A stretch of DNA of 64,000 nt, taken from Bradyrhizobium barranii subsp. barranii. Its GTDB lineage: Bacteria; Pseudomonadota; Alphaproteobacteria; Rhizobiales; Xanthobacteraceae. Each line of letters begins with the position of its first letter. The stretch's first letter is position 1. Shown piece after piece: positions 56,595 through 64,000 of the stretch. Made by a program: the position numbers and the translations under genes. A model generated the notes under the pieces. It saw only the letters and a program-made list of their open reading frames with translations. It ran no database searches and had not been told where the DNA came from. Where the stretch lies: NCBI RefSeq assembly GCF_017565645.3, contig NZ_CP086136.1, positions 1 through 64,000 of the forward strand, given 5' to 3'.

Positions 56595-58204
56595 GCCCGT
56601 TCCAGCGGTTTCGGCAGATTGCGCTTGCCATCATCCTCACCTGGGGATGGAAGCGTGCGCTCATCGCGATGGGATGCGGTGCGCTGTCGGTGCTGGCGCT
56701 GGCGCCATTCAATGTCTTTCCGGTGCTGTTCATCACCTTCCCGGTGCTGGTCTGGCTGATCGACGGCGCGGGCGCCGGACGATATCGCGGCGTCCCCGCC
56801 GCGGCACTGACGGGCTATTGGTTCGGGCTCGGCTATTTCGTCCCCGGCCTCTACTGGATCGGCTACGCCTTCTTCGTCGACGCCGATGTGTTCGCGTGGC
56901 TGACACCGTTCGCCGTGCTTGGCTTGCCGGCCTATCTCTCCATCTTCACTGCGATCGGATTCGCGCTGGCCCGCCTGCTCTGGACCAAGGATGCCACGCG
57001 CATCCTCGCGCTGGCCGCAAGCCTCACCATCGCCGAATGGCTGCGCGGTCACGCATTGACCGGCTTCCCCTGGAACGCGTTCGGCTATGCCCTGTCCGAG
57101 CCGCTGCCGCTGGCGCAGACGGCGTCGCTGATTGGCCTGTGGGGCATGACATTCCTTAGCGTCGCGATCTTCGCAAGCCCCGCGGCTCTGATCGACCGTA
57201 CTCCCGATCGCCGCCCGGCATGGCGCGCGCCGGCGGCTGCGATTGCTCTTCTGATTGTCATGAGCATCTTCGGCGCGATCCGGCTGTCGCTGCATCCGAC
57301 CACGATGGTCGCGGGCGCGAAGCTGCGCCTGATGCAGCCGGACCTCCAGCAGGACGCGAAATTCAACTACGCCGCCAAGGCGGAGGTGATGAAGAAATAT
57401 CTGGCGCTGTCGGACCGCGCCTCGGGGCCGCAATCCACCGGCGTGCGCGATGCCACCATCCTGATCTGGCCGGAATCCGCCTTTCCGTTCTTCCTGACCC
57501 GCGAAGCCGACGCGATGGCGCAAATCGCCGAGCTGCTGCCGAAGGGCACGGTGCTGATTACTGGCTCGGTCCGCGCCCCCGACCTGCCGCGGGGCACGCC
57601 GATCACGCGCGCCTATAATTCGATCTACGTGATCGATCACGACGGCAGCGTGCTCTCGGTCTACGACAAGCTGCACCTCGTGCCGTTCGGCGAATTCCTG
57701 CCCTACCAGGACCTGATGGAGAAGCTCGGCTTCGAGCAACTCACGCGCGTGCGCGGCGGATTCATTCCGGGCAGCGTGCGACATGCGCTATCGGTGCCCG
57801 GCGCGCCGCCCGCGCTGCCGCTGATATGTTACGAAGCAATTTTTCCAGGCGAGGTCGCCGGCCGCAATGAGCGTCCGGGCTGGATCGTGAATCTCACCAA
57901 TGACGGCTGGTTCGGCATATCGACCGGTCCCTATCAGCATCTCGAGCAGGCCCGGATGCGCGCAATCGAGCTCGGATTGCCGCTGGTCCGGTCCGCCAAT
58001 ACCGGCGTGTCAGCGGTGATCGATCCGGTGGGACGAACCGTTGCCAGCCTCGGCCTCGGCGTCGAAGGCATTTTGGATGCAAACCTGCCCGCCGCAATTC
58101 CGCCGACCGTCTATGCGCGGGTGGGCGACGTGCCCGCAGCCATGCTCGTTGCGCTGGCCGTGTTTCTGGCGGTCCGCCGACGTGTTGCCAAACGGCACCC
58201 CTGA
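56591..58204 (+). CDS. lnt: Apolipoprotein N-acyltransferase
   Basis: Adds the third acyl chain to the N-terminal Cys of lipoproteins. The 537-residue product has about seven N-terminal membrane helices, then a nitrilase domain with the triad Glu295 (WPESAFPF), Lys360 (YDKLHLVPFGEF) and Cys413 (LICYEAIFPG), and the late SANTGVSAVIDPVGR. It starts at GTG 56591, overlapping the previous stop. It ends the miaB-phoH-ybeY-corC-lnt operon. Confidence 0.96.
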   Translation: MSPFQRFRQIALAIILTWGWKRALIAMGCGALSVLALAPFNVFPVLFITFPVLVWLIDGAGAGRYRGVPAAALTGYWFGLGYFVPGLYWIGYAFFVDADVFAWLTPFAVLGLPAYLSIFTAIGFALARLLWTKDATRILALAASLTIAEWLRGHALTGFPWNAFGYALSEPLPLAQTASLIGLWGMTFLSVAIFASPAALIDRTPDRRPAWRAPAAAIALLIVMSIFGAIRLSLHPTTMVAGAKLRLMQPDLQQDAKFNYAAKAEVMKKYLALSDRASGPQSTGVRDATILIWPESAFPFFLTREADAMAQIAELLPKGTVLITGSVRAPDLPRGTPITRAYNSIYVIDHDGSVLSVYDKLHLVPFGEFLPYQDLMEKLGFEQLTRVRGGFIPGSVRHALSVPGAPPALPLICYEAIFPGEVAGRNERPGWIVNLTNDGWFGISTGPYQHLEQARMRAIELGLPLVRSANTGVSAVIDPVGRTVASLGLGVEGILDANLPAAIPPTVYARVGDVPAAMLVALAVFLAVRRRVAKRHP

Positions 58205-58423
58205 TCACGCCTCGCGGCCGCCGCGACCGGAATCCTTTGACAACCGTAGTCCCACGGTTGACAGACTGCACGCGCCCTCCTCATTCTGCACCGGCTGCAA
58301 AAGACAGTGGGCGTTGCTAAATTTCTCCGCAATGTTTCCCAATAACAGGGTTTGATTTTGACGCTGCTGGCACCGGAGGCATTCTTGTGATTGCGCCGAA
58401 GGTGATGCTTGGAGGCTGAGGAA

Positions 58424-58837
58424 ATGTCGAAAGCGCCCAACCCTGTTGACAAATATGTCGGCAGCCGCGTGCGTATGCGCCGCATCATGTTGGGCATGAG
58501 CCAGGAAAAGCTCGGTGAAGCTTTGGGCCTGACTTTCCAGCAGATCCAGAAGTACGAGAAGGGCACGAATCGCGTCGGCGCGAGCCGCATCCAGCAGATC
58601 GCCGAGATTCTGCAGGTGCCGGTGTCGTTCCTGTTCGAGGGCGGACCGAGCGGCGTGGCCGGCCCGGACGGCTTCGCCGAAGGCGCCTCGCCTTCCTATG
58701 TCTCGGACTTCCTCGCGACCTCCGAAGGTCTCGCTCTGACCAAGGCGTTCACCCGAATCACTGATTCGAAGATGCGCCGCTCGATCGTCGATCTTGTCGA
58801 GCAGATCGCCGCCCGCGAAGGTCCCGACAAACGCTGA
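58424..58837 (+). CDS. XRE family transcriptional regulator (PhrR/PraR-like)
   Basis: The 137-residue protein has a helix-turn-helix (RVRMRRIMLGMSQEKLGEAL, then GLTFQQIQKYEKGTNRVGAS) and a C-terminal helical region. It resembles the PhrR/PraR regulators of rhizobia, which lie downstream of lnt and affect stress, biofilm and quorum sensing. ATG 58424 follows a GAGGA site. The 219-bp gap before it should hold its promoter. Confidence 0.88.
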   Translation: MSKAPNPVDKYVGSRVRMRRIMLGMSQEKLGEALGLTFQQIQKYEKGTNRVGASRIQQIAEILQVPVSFLFEGGPSGVAGPDGFAEGASPSYVSDFLATSEGLALTKAFTRITDSKMRRSIVDLVEQIAAREGPDKR

Positions 58838-58953
58838 CGCGACGGCTCAATCCGATTTGAGACTGCGTCAAATCTGGCCTATGTCGTCATTTGCGGGCGC
58901 GTTTTTGGTGCGCGCCCTCTTCGATGATGCGGTTCAAAGGCACAGATGCGTTC

Positions 58954-60081
58954 ATGACCAAGTCCAATTGGTTCGATTCACAAACTATTCTCGATGGCAT
59001 CCGTCGCTGGGTGGAGATCGAGACGCCGACGGACACACCTGAACAGGTCAACAAGCTGATCTCCGTGGTCGCGGAGCAATACCGCGATCTGCCGGTTACG
59101 CTCGAGCGCGTCGCCGGCGTCGATGGCTGCGGCGATCATCTCGCTGCACGCTCGACCTGGGGCCAGGACCGGCCGGGCATTTTGGTGCTGAGCCACCTCG
59201 ATACCGTTCACCCGATGGGATTCATCGAGCGCCTGCCGTTCAAGGTCGAAGGCGACAGCGCGTTCGGTCCCGGCATCTACGACATGAAGGGCGGCGCCTA
59301 TATCGCCCATCACGCCTTTCGCGCGCTCTGCGCCGCCGGCGACCGCTCGCCGCTCGGCATCACCCATTTGTTCACCTCCGACGAGGAGATCGGCAGCCCG
59401 ACCTCGCGCGCGCTGATCGAGGCGGAAGGGCGCAAGGCCAAATACGTGCTTGTGACGGAGCCCGCGCGCGACGGCGGCAAGATCGTCACCGGACGCAAGG
59501 GCGTCGGACGATTCGAAGTATTCATCAAGGGTGTGCCCGCACATGCCGGCACGAGGCCCCAGGATGGCCGCAGCGCGATCCGCGAGCTTGCCAACGTCAT
59601 CCTGGCGCTGGAAGCGATGAATGATCTGGCACGCGGCGTTACGGTGAATGTCGGCGTGGCGCGCGGCGGCACGCGCCCCAACGTCACGCCGGAGGAGGCC
59701 TTTGCCGAAGTCGACCTGCGCGTGCCGAGCTTTGCCGACGCGGAAGAGTTCGTCGGCAAGATCCTCGGGCTGACATCGAAGACGGATGGCGTCACCGTCA
59801 AGGTCACGGGCGGGCTCAACCGTCCACCTTATGAGAAGAGCAATGCAGGCGCCTCGCTGTACGAACACGCGAAGTCGCTTGCCACCGAGATCGGCTTCGA
59901 GCTGATCGACACTCACACCGGCGGCGGCTCGGATGGCAATTTCACCGCCGCCCACACCGCAACGCTCGATGGACTCGGCGTCGACGGCAAGGGCGCACAC
60001 ACCCATTATGAGCAGATCTACCTCTCGTCGCTCGAACCGCGCGCGCGGCTGCTCCATCGCCTGTACCAGACGCTGCGATGA
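58954..60081 (+). CDS. M20 family metallopeptidase (glutamate carboxypeptidase-like)
   Basis: A dizinc exopeptidase or amidohydrolase. The 375-residue protein has the metal ligands His in LSHLDTVHP, Asp in GIYDMKGG, Glu-Glu in TSDEEIGS, Glu in VTEPA and His in GAHTHYEQIYL, plus the dimerisation lid domain (about 175-285). It is like CPG2-type glutamate carboxypeptidases. ATG 58954 was chosen; earlier in-frame codons lack conservation. It overlaps trmB by four bases (ATGA), so the two are coupled. No signal peptide, so it is cytoplasmic. Confidence 0.9.
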   Translation: MTKSNWFDSQTILDGIRRWVEIETPTDTPEQVNKLISVVAEQYRDLPVTLERVAGVDGCGDHLAARSTWGQDRPGILVLSHLDTVHPMGFIERLPFKVEGDSAFGPGIYDMKGGAYIAHHAFRALCAAGDRSPLGITHLFTSDEEIGSPTSRALIEAEGRKAKYVLVTEPARDGGKIVTGRKGVGRFEVFIKGVPAHAGTRPQDGRSAIRELANVILALEAMNDLARGVTVNVGVARGGTRPNVTPEEAFAEVDLRVPSFADAEEFVGKILGLTSKTDGVTVKVTGGLNRPPYEKSNAGASLYEHAKSLATEIGFELIDTHTGGGSDGNFTAAHTATLDGLGVDGKGAHTHYEQIYLSSLEPRARLLHRLYQTLR

Positions 60082-60788
60082 GCGAACGAAAATCAGATCC
60101 CGATCGCGATGATAGCGAGCGCGCCTTCTTCGGGCGCCGCAAGGGCCACAAGCTCAGGCAGCACCAGGCCGAGCTGATCGATCATCTACTGCCGCATCTT
60201 TCACTCGACATCGAGGGCGAGAAGCCGGCGAATGCCAATGAGATCTTCGATTCCGCGGCCGACGATGTGCGGCTTGAGATCGGATTCGGCGGCGGCGAGC
60301 ATCTTGCGGCCGAGGCCCAGAACTTCGCCACGACCGGCTTCATCGGCTGCGAGCCCTATGTCAACGGCATGGCAAAGATCCTCGCGCAGATCGAGGCCGC
60401 CAACATCGGCAACATCCGTCTGTTCGCAGGCGATGCCGCCGAGCTGCTGGCCTGGCTGCCGCAGGCATCGCTGTCGCGGATCGACCTGATCCATCCCGAT
60501 CCCTGGCCGAAGCTGCGGCACTGGAAGCGGCGCTTCGTCCAGGACCGCACCATCGCCGCGATGGCACGCGTGCTGAAGGCGGGTGGCGAATTCCGTTTCG
60601 TCTGCGATATCGACGATTACTGCGCGTGGACGCTGATGCATCTGTCGCGGTCGACGGATTTTCAGTGGCTCGCCGAATGCGCCGACGATTTCCGTCGGCC
60701 ATGGGACGGCTACACCATGACGCGCTACGGCCGGAAGGCCACGCGCGAAGGGCGCAAGACCACATATCTGCGGTTCAGGCGGCGCTAG
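60078..60788 (+). CDS. trmB: tRNA (guanine-N7-)-methyltransferase
   Basis: Methylates G46 of tRNA with SAM. The 236-residue protein has the family segments LRLEIGFGGGEHLAAEAQNF (SAM-binding, read as VRLEIGFGGG), FIGCEPYVNGMAKIL, then RIDLIHPDPWPKLRHWKRRF and the end TRYGRKATREGRKTTYLRF. It is translationally coupled to the M20 gene and convergent with the DUF2336 gene, whose stop codon it overlaps. Confidence 0.95.
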   Translation: MSERKSDPDRDDSERAFFGRRKGHKLRQHQAELIDHLLPHLSLDIEGEKPANANEIFDSAADDVRLEIGFGGGEHLAAEAQNFATTGFIGCEPYVNGMAKILAQIEAANIGNIRLFAGDAAELLAWLPQASLSRIDLIHPDPWPKLRHWKRRFVQDRTIAAMARVLKAGGEFRFVCDIDDYCAWTLMHLSRSTDFQWLAECADDFRRPWDGYTMTRYGRKATREGRKTTYLRFRRR

Positions 60789-61867
60789 ATCGTCTGGCGG
60801 TTGCGCCAGAATTTCACGACGCGTTCGGCCGTCGACGGCATCAGGCGCGTGAAGTTCACGCGCGCCTGCTCGAGATCGGCATCGGCCGGCGTGCGATGCG
60901 GGCCGTACCACATCAGGATCAGCGCGCGCACCGTGGGCCAGCCGAGATTGAGCACGCGCCCCAGAATGAGAATCGGATCGTAGCGGTCGCCCGCGACCAG
61001 GCGATCGAGGATCGAGAGGCGGACACCGGACATCGCCGCGAGCGAGGCGATCGATTCCTCGTATTTGAGCGCCTTGGCGAAGCCGAGCAGCGCGCTCTCG
61101 CCGAGATGACCCTCGCGATGCAAGGTCAGCACCGTGCGCTGTGCATCCGAGAAATCGCGGCGCGGCCCCCGCGGCAGCGCGGCCTCCTCGATCGCCGCCA
61201 TGGCGCGCTTGATCTCGACCTGGCGCACGGGATTGACCACGCTCGAGAGGCGGCGGCGGATGACGTCGAGCGTGCCGTCGAGCAGCTGTTTCAGGTGCTC
61301 GCCCGAGAGATCGTTGCGCTGGCCGATCTTGAGCGTCAGCACGCCGTCCTGCGACGCACGCTTGATCAGCTCGGAATAGCTGCCTTGCGAGAACTCCGCG
61401 CCGGCATTGCCCGCGGCGCGACGCACCACGTCGCGATCGCCGCGCTCGACCAGCACGTCGGTGATGGCGGCCGACAGTGCGGGGCGCTCGGTCATCGCTA
61501 GCAGATGGCCCTGACCCTTCAGCCGCGCGATCTCGACGAGAGCGGCGTCGTCGAGCACCGGCGAGCGGCGCAGCACAGGACCCGCCACCATGATCTCGTT
61601 TTCGCGCGCGAGCTGGCTCACCAGATGCGGCGGCGCATTGTTCAGGCGCGAGAAGCGCTCGGCGAGGTCGACGCGCGAGGCGAGCTCAGCATGCGGAACG
61701 AGATCGATCAGCAGATTGTCGAAGAGATCGACGAGATCGGGACGGAGCTTCTCGGCGTCCTGGAAGAACAATTGGGCGATGGCGCGCGCGATCTCACCGC
61801 GACGCCGGGGGTCGCCGCGCTTGACGATCTCGTCCAGTCCGGGAATGAGCGACGTGGCAGCGGTCAT
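60785..61867 (-). CDS. DUF2336 domain-containing protein
   Basis: This 360-residue protein fits the alphaproteobacterial DUF2336 family: a helical, HEAT-like N-terminal part (LVDLFDNLLIDLVPHAELAS, LARENEIMVAGPVLRRSPVL) and a C-terminal part with KALKYEESIASLAAMSGVRL and WYGPHRTPADADLEQARVNF. Function is unknown. ATG 61867 is chosen over an upstream ATG because the first 20 residues are of low quality. It is on the minus strand, its stop overlapping that of trmB, and its promoter would lie near the rimP leader. Confidence 0.82.
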   Translation of the reverse strand: MTAATSLIPGLDEIVKRGDPRRRGEIARAIAQLFFQDAEKLRPDLVDLFDNLLIDLVPHAELASRVDLAERFSRLNNAPPHLVSQLARENEIMVAGPVLRRSPVLDDAALVEIARLKGQGHLLAMTERPALSAAITDVLVERGDRDVVRRAAGNAGAEFSQGSYSELIKRASQDGVLTLKIGQRNDLSGEHLKQLLDGTLDVIRRRLSSVVNPVRQVEIKRAMAAIEEAALPRGPRRDFSDAQRTVLTLHREGHLGESALLGFAKALKYEESIASLAAMSGVRLSILDRLVAGDRYDPILILGRVLNLGWPTVRALILMWYGPHRTPADADLEQARVNFTRLMPSTAERVVKFWRNRQTI

Positions 61868-62088
61868 GAAAACGCAACTCGTACAGGGCACGCCGCGGGT
61901 GCGCCCTTGGTCCAAGCCGCCCCACAATCAGGGAATTTAGGCCTGCTAGATGAAGGAAGCGTTGCGCGGGGGGCCACAGGCCGGGCGCAAAAAGCCTCGT
62001 CTTTCCCGCGATGGGCCTTGTCCGGGAGGACGGAAAGGGCTATATCAGCGCCAATTCATCTTCTCATACGATCCGCGTAGTGAGAGTG

Positions 62089-62123
62089 GGCCCGAAAGGA
62101 CCCGCTCTTTTTTATTACATACG
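62089..62123 (+). promoter_or_regulatory. Terminator-like hairpin in the rimP-nusA leader
   Basis: GAGTGGG pairs with CCCGCTC (7 bp, one G-U) around the loop CCCGAAAGGA, and is followed directly by TTTTTT. It lies about 130 bp before the rimP start in a 382-bp gene-free leader (61868-62249). It could be an attenuator or a factor-dependent leader; NusA is known to autoregulate its operon in E. coli. Confidence 0.55.
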
Positions 62124-62249
62124 CGGCTTGGTGGAAGATATGCGGCCCGGCGAGCTGCCGGGATAAAGAGTTCCGAAACAGGCTCTGCAGATCCTAACCT
62201 GTTCAAGTCCTTAACCAAGCCTTAACCATCGAGCGCCTTGACCCCTGAT

Positions 62250-63008
62250 ATGACCGAACCGAACACTGGTTCCACGGATGCCGAGTTGCTGGCCGAGCCG
62301 AGGCTCGTGGTCGAGCCGGGCGTGGCGGCTCGTGTGTCTGCGGTCGCAGGTCCAGTGCTCGAGGGCATGGGCTACCGCCTGGTGCGGATCCGCATCTCCG
62401 GCGAGGCCGGCTGCACCGTGCAGATCATGGCCGAGCGGCCGGACGGCTCGATGCAGCTCGAGGATTGCGAAGCGATCTCGCGGGCGCTGTCGCCCGTGCT
62501 CGACGTCGCGGACCCCATCGACCGCGCTTATCGGCTGGAAATCTCCTCGCCGGGGATCGACCGTCCGCTGGTGCGCCGCTCGGATTTCGAGCGCTATTCC
62601 GGCTATCTGGTGAAGATCGACATGGCGGTCGCCCATGAGGGGCGGAAGCGGTTCCGTGGCATGCTTGGTGCCGTCGAAGGCGACCGCGTGCACCTGCGTC
62701 GCGACGACGCCAAGGCGAGCGATAATCCCGACGTTCTCCTGACGATGGAAGACATCGGTGAGGCACGTTTGGTGCTGACCGACGAGCTGATCGCGGAATC
62801 CATGCGCCGCGGCAAGGCCGAGGAGCGCCAGATGCGCCGCGATCTCGGCATCGAGCCGCCGGCTGCACCGCACGCGGAAATCAGTGCGAAGATCACCAAG
62901 AACACCAAGCCGCAAAAAAAGAAGCCGGCCCCGACCAATACGAAGAAGCACCGCCTGGCCGCCGAACGCGCGCGGCGGGGCGAGATCGAGCCTGACGAAG
63001 GAGACTAG
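62250..63008 (+). CDS. rimP: Ribosome maturation factor RimP
   Basis: RimP helps assemble the 30S subunit. The 252-residue product has the N-terminal domain ([60 protein letters not shown]) and the SH3-like domain, then a Lys/Arg-rich tail after residue 195, longer than in E. coli as is usual in rhizobia. The ATG at 62250 is taken; a TTG at 62238 is also in frame. nusA follows 2 bp later. Confidence 0.94.
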   Translation: MTEPNTGSTDAELLAEPRLVVEPGVAARVSAVAGPVLEGMGYRLVRIRISGEAGCTVQIMAERPDGSMQLEDCEAISRALSPVLDVADPIDRAYRLEISSPGIDRPLVRRSDFERYSGYLVKIDMAVAHEGRKRFRGMLGAVEGDRVHLRRDDAKASDNPDVLLTMEDIGEARLVLTDELIAESMRRGKAEERQMRRDLGIEPPAAPHAEISAKITKNTKPQKKKPAPTNTKKHRLAAERARRGEIEPDEGD

Positions 63009-63010
63009 CC

Positions 63011-64000
63011 ATGGCAGTCAGCGCCAATCGACTTGAATTGCTCCAGATCGCCGATGCCGTCGCGCGCGAGAAATCGATCGACCGCGGCATCGTCATCGCC
63101 GCGATGGAGGACGCCATCGCCAAGGCGGCGCGGGCACGTTACGGCAGCGAGACTGACGTTCATGCCGAGATCGACCCGAAGAAGGGCGAGCTGCGGCTGT
63201 CGCGCCACATGCTGGTGGTCGAGAAGGTCGAAAATCATTCCAACCAGATCTCGCTGGTGGATGCGCAGCGCGCCAATCCCGGCGCCCAGGTCGGTGACAC
63301 CATCGCCGATACGCTGCCGCCGCTGGAATATGGCCGCATCGCCGCGCAATCGGCCAAGCAGGTGATCGTGCAGAAGGTGCGCGAGGCCGAGCGCGACCGG
63401 CAATACCAGGAATTCAAGGACCGCATCGGCGACATCGTCAACGGCGTCGTCAAGCGCGTCGAATATGGCAGCGTGATCGTCGACCTCGGCCGCGGTGAAG
63501 CCATCATCCGCCGCGACGAGATGCTGCCGCGCGAAGTGTTCCGCAACGGCGACCGCGTCCGCGCCTACATCTTCGACGTCCGCCGCGAAACCCGCGGCCC
63601 GCAGATCTTCCTCTCCCGCACCCATCCGCAGTTCATGGCGAAGCTGTTCGCGCAGGAAGTGCCTGAGATCTATGACGGCATCGTCGAGATCAAGGCGGTG
63701 GCCCGCGATCCCGGCTCGCGCGCGAAAATCGGCGTGATTTCCCGCGATTCCTCGGTCGATCCGGTCGGCGCCTGCGTCGGTATGCGCGGCTCGCGCGTGC
63801 AGGCGGTGGTGAACGAGCTGCAGGGCGAGAAGATCGACATCATTCCGTGGTCGCCCGACATCGCGACCTTCGTGGTCAACGCGCTGGCGCCGGCGGAAGT
63901 CTCCAAGGTCGTCATCGACGAAGACCGCGAGCGCATCGAGGTCGTCGTGCCCGACACCAACAACCAGCTCTCGCTGGCGATCGGCCGCCGCGGCCAGAAC
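63011..64000 (+). CDS. nusA: Transcription termination/antitermination protein NusA (3' end beyond window)
   Basis: NusA binds RNA polymerase and modulates pausing, termination and antitermination. The 330 codons visible include the N-terminal domain (RLELLQIADAVAREKSIDRG), the S1 domain (DIVNGVVKRVEYGSVIVDLG) and KH domains (VGACVGMRGSRVQAVVNELQ and LAIGRRGQN at the edge). The C-terminal part lies past base 64000. It is coupled to rimP with 2 bp between. This frame has no stop before the window end. Confidence 0.96.
   Translation, partial: MAVSANRLELLQIADAVAREKSIDRGIVIAAMEDAIAKAARARYGSETDVHAEIDPKKGELRLSRHMLVVEKVENHSNQISLVDAQRANPGAQVGDTIADTLPPLEYGRIAAQSAKQVIVQKVREAERDRQYQEFKDRIGDIVNGVVKRVEYGSVIVDLGRGEAIIRRDEMLPREVFRNGDRVRAYIFDVRRETRGPQIFLSRTHPQFMAKLFAQEVPEIYDGIVEIKAVARDPGSRAKIGVISRDSSVDPVGACVGMRGSRVQAVVNELQGEKIDIIPWSPDIATFVVNALAPAEVSKVVIDEDRERIEVVVPDTNNQLSLAIGRRGQN

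Overview
The window looks like chromosomal DNA of an alphaproteobacterium of the Bradyrhizobium/Nitrobacteraceae type. Evidence: high GC, rhizobial protein sequences, the operon order tsaB-rimI-fur / miaB-phoH-ybeY-corC-lnt / trmB / rimP-nusA, and many short palindromic intergenic repeats of the kind that litter Bradyrhizobium chromosomes. Base 1 is the first base of dnaA, so the window probably starts at the numbering origin of the assembly. The genus call is inference; no database was searched.

Layout. 1-13.8 kb: dnaA, dnaN, recF and gyrB, the usual replication cluster, except that recF and gyrB are separated by about 7.3 kb. That insert holds three tandem paralogues of an unrecognised exported protein family (4178-4921, 5028-7196, 10355-11098), a truncated and frameshifted fourth copy (10029-10215), and a large exported arylsulfatase (7340-9880). 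A 186/187-bp direct repeat brackets the sulfatase. 13.8-18.3 kb: an accessory patch with a MarC-type membrane protein, an IS256-family element (14884-16281; 27-bp inverted ends, 9-bp target duplication, frameshifted transposase) inserted in a small gene, two small predicted secreted proteins and non-coding DNA. 18.3-31.2 kb: a membrane protein, a MurA homologue with Asp in place of the usual catalytic Cys, a MATE exporter, a DsbA/HCCA-isomerase protein, a SUKH-domain protein, a FUSC transporter, an MmgE/PrpD protein, a serine hydrolase, a membrane AraC regulator, a GNAT enzyme and a pirin.

31.3-49.5 kb: purC, a SulP-STAS-cNMP fusion transporter, an AraC-controlled epimerase/NTF2 pair with a candidate operator, an aldehyde dehydrogenase (gabD type), a second serine hydrolase, an acyl-CoA synthetase, a PfkB sugar/nucleoside kinase, murJ, trpS, a universal stress protein, an Nfu Fe-S scaffold and a soluble chemoreceptor with three PAS repeats. 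49.8-64 kb: a housekeeping block for translation, tRNA modification and envelope (tsaB, rimI, fur, HAD phosphatase, miaB, phoH, ybeY, corC-like, lnt, an XRE regulator, an M20 peptidase, trmB, a DUF2336 protein, rimP and the 5' part of nusA, which runs off the end).

No rRNA, tRNA, CRISPR array or prophage was seen. The parts most worth a second look are the paralogue array with the sulfatase between recF and gyrB, the Cys-to-Asp MurA, the intact IS256 insertion scar that lets a small gene be rebuilt, a secreted-looking protein with a ribbon-helix-helix-like tail, the AraC direct-repeat operator, and several families of large palindromic repeats between genes. All coordinates, counts and motif positions were read by hand.
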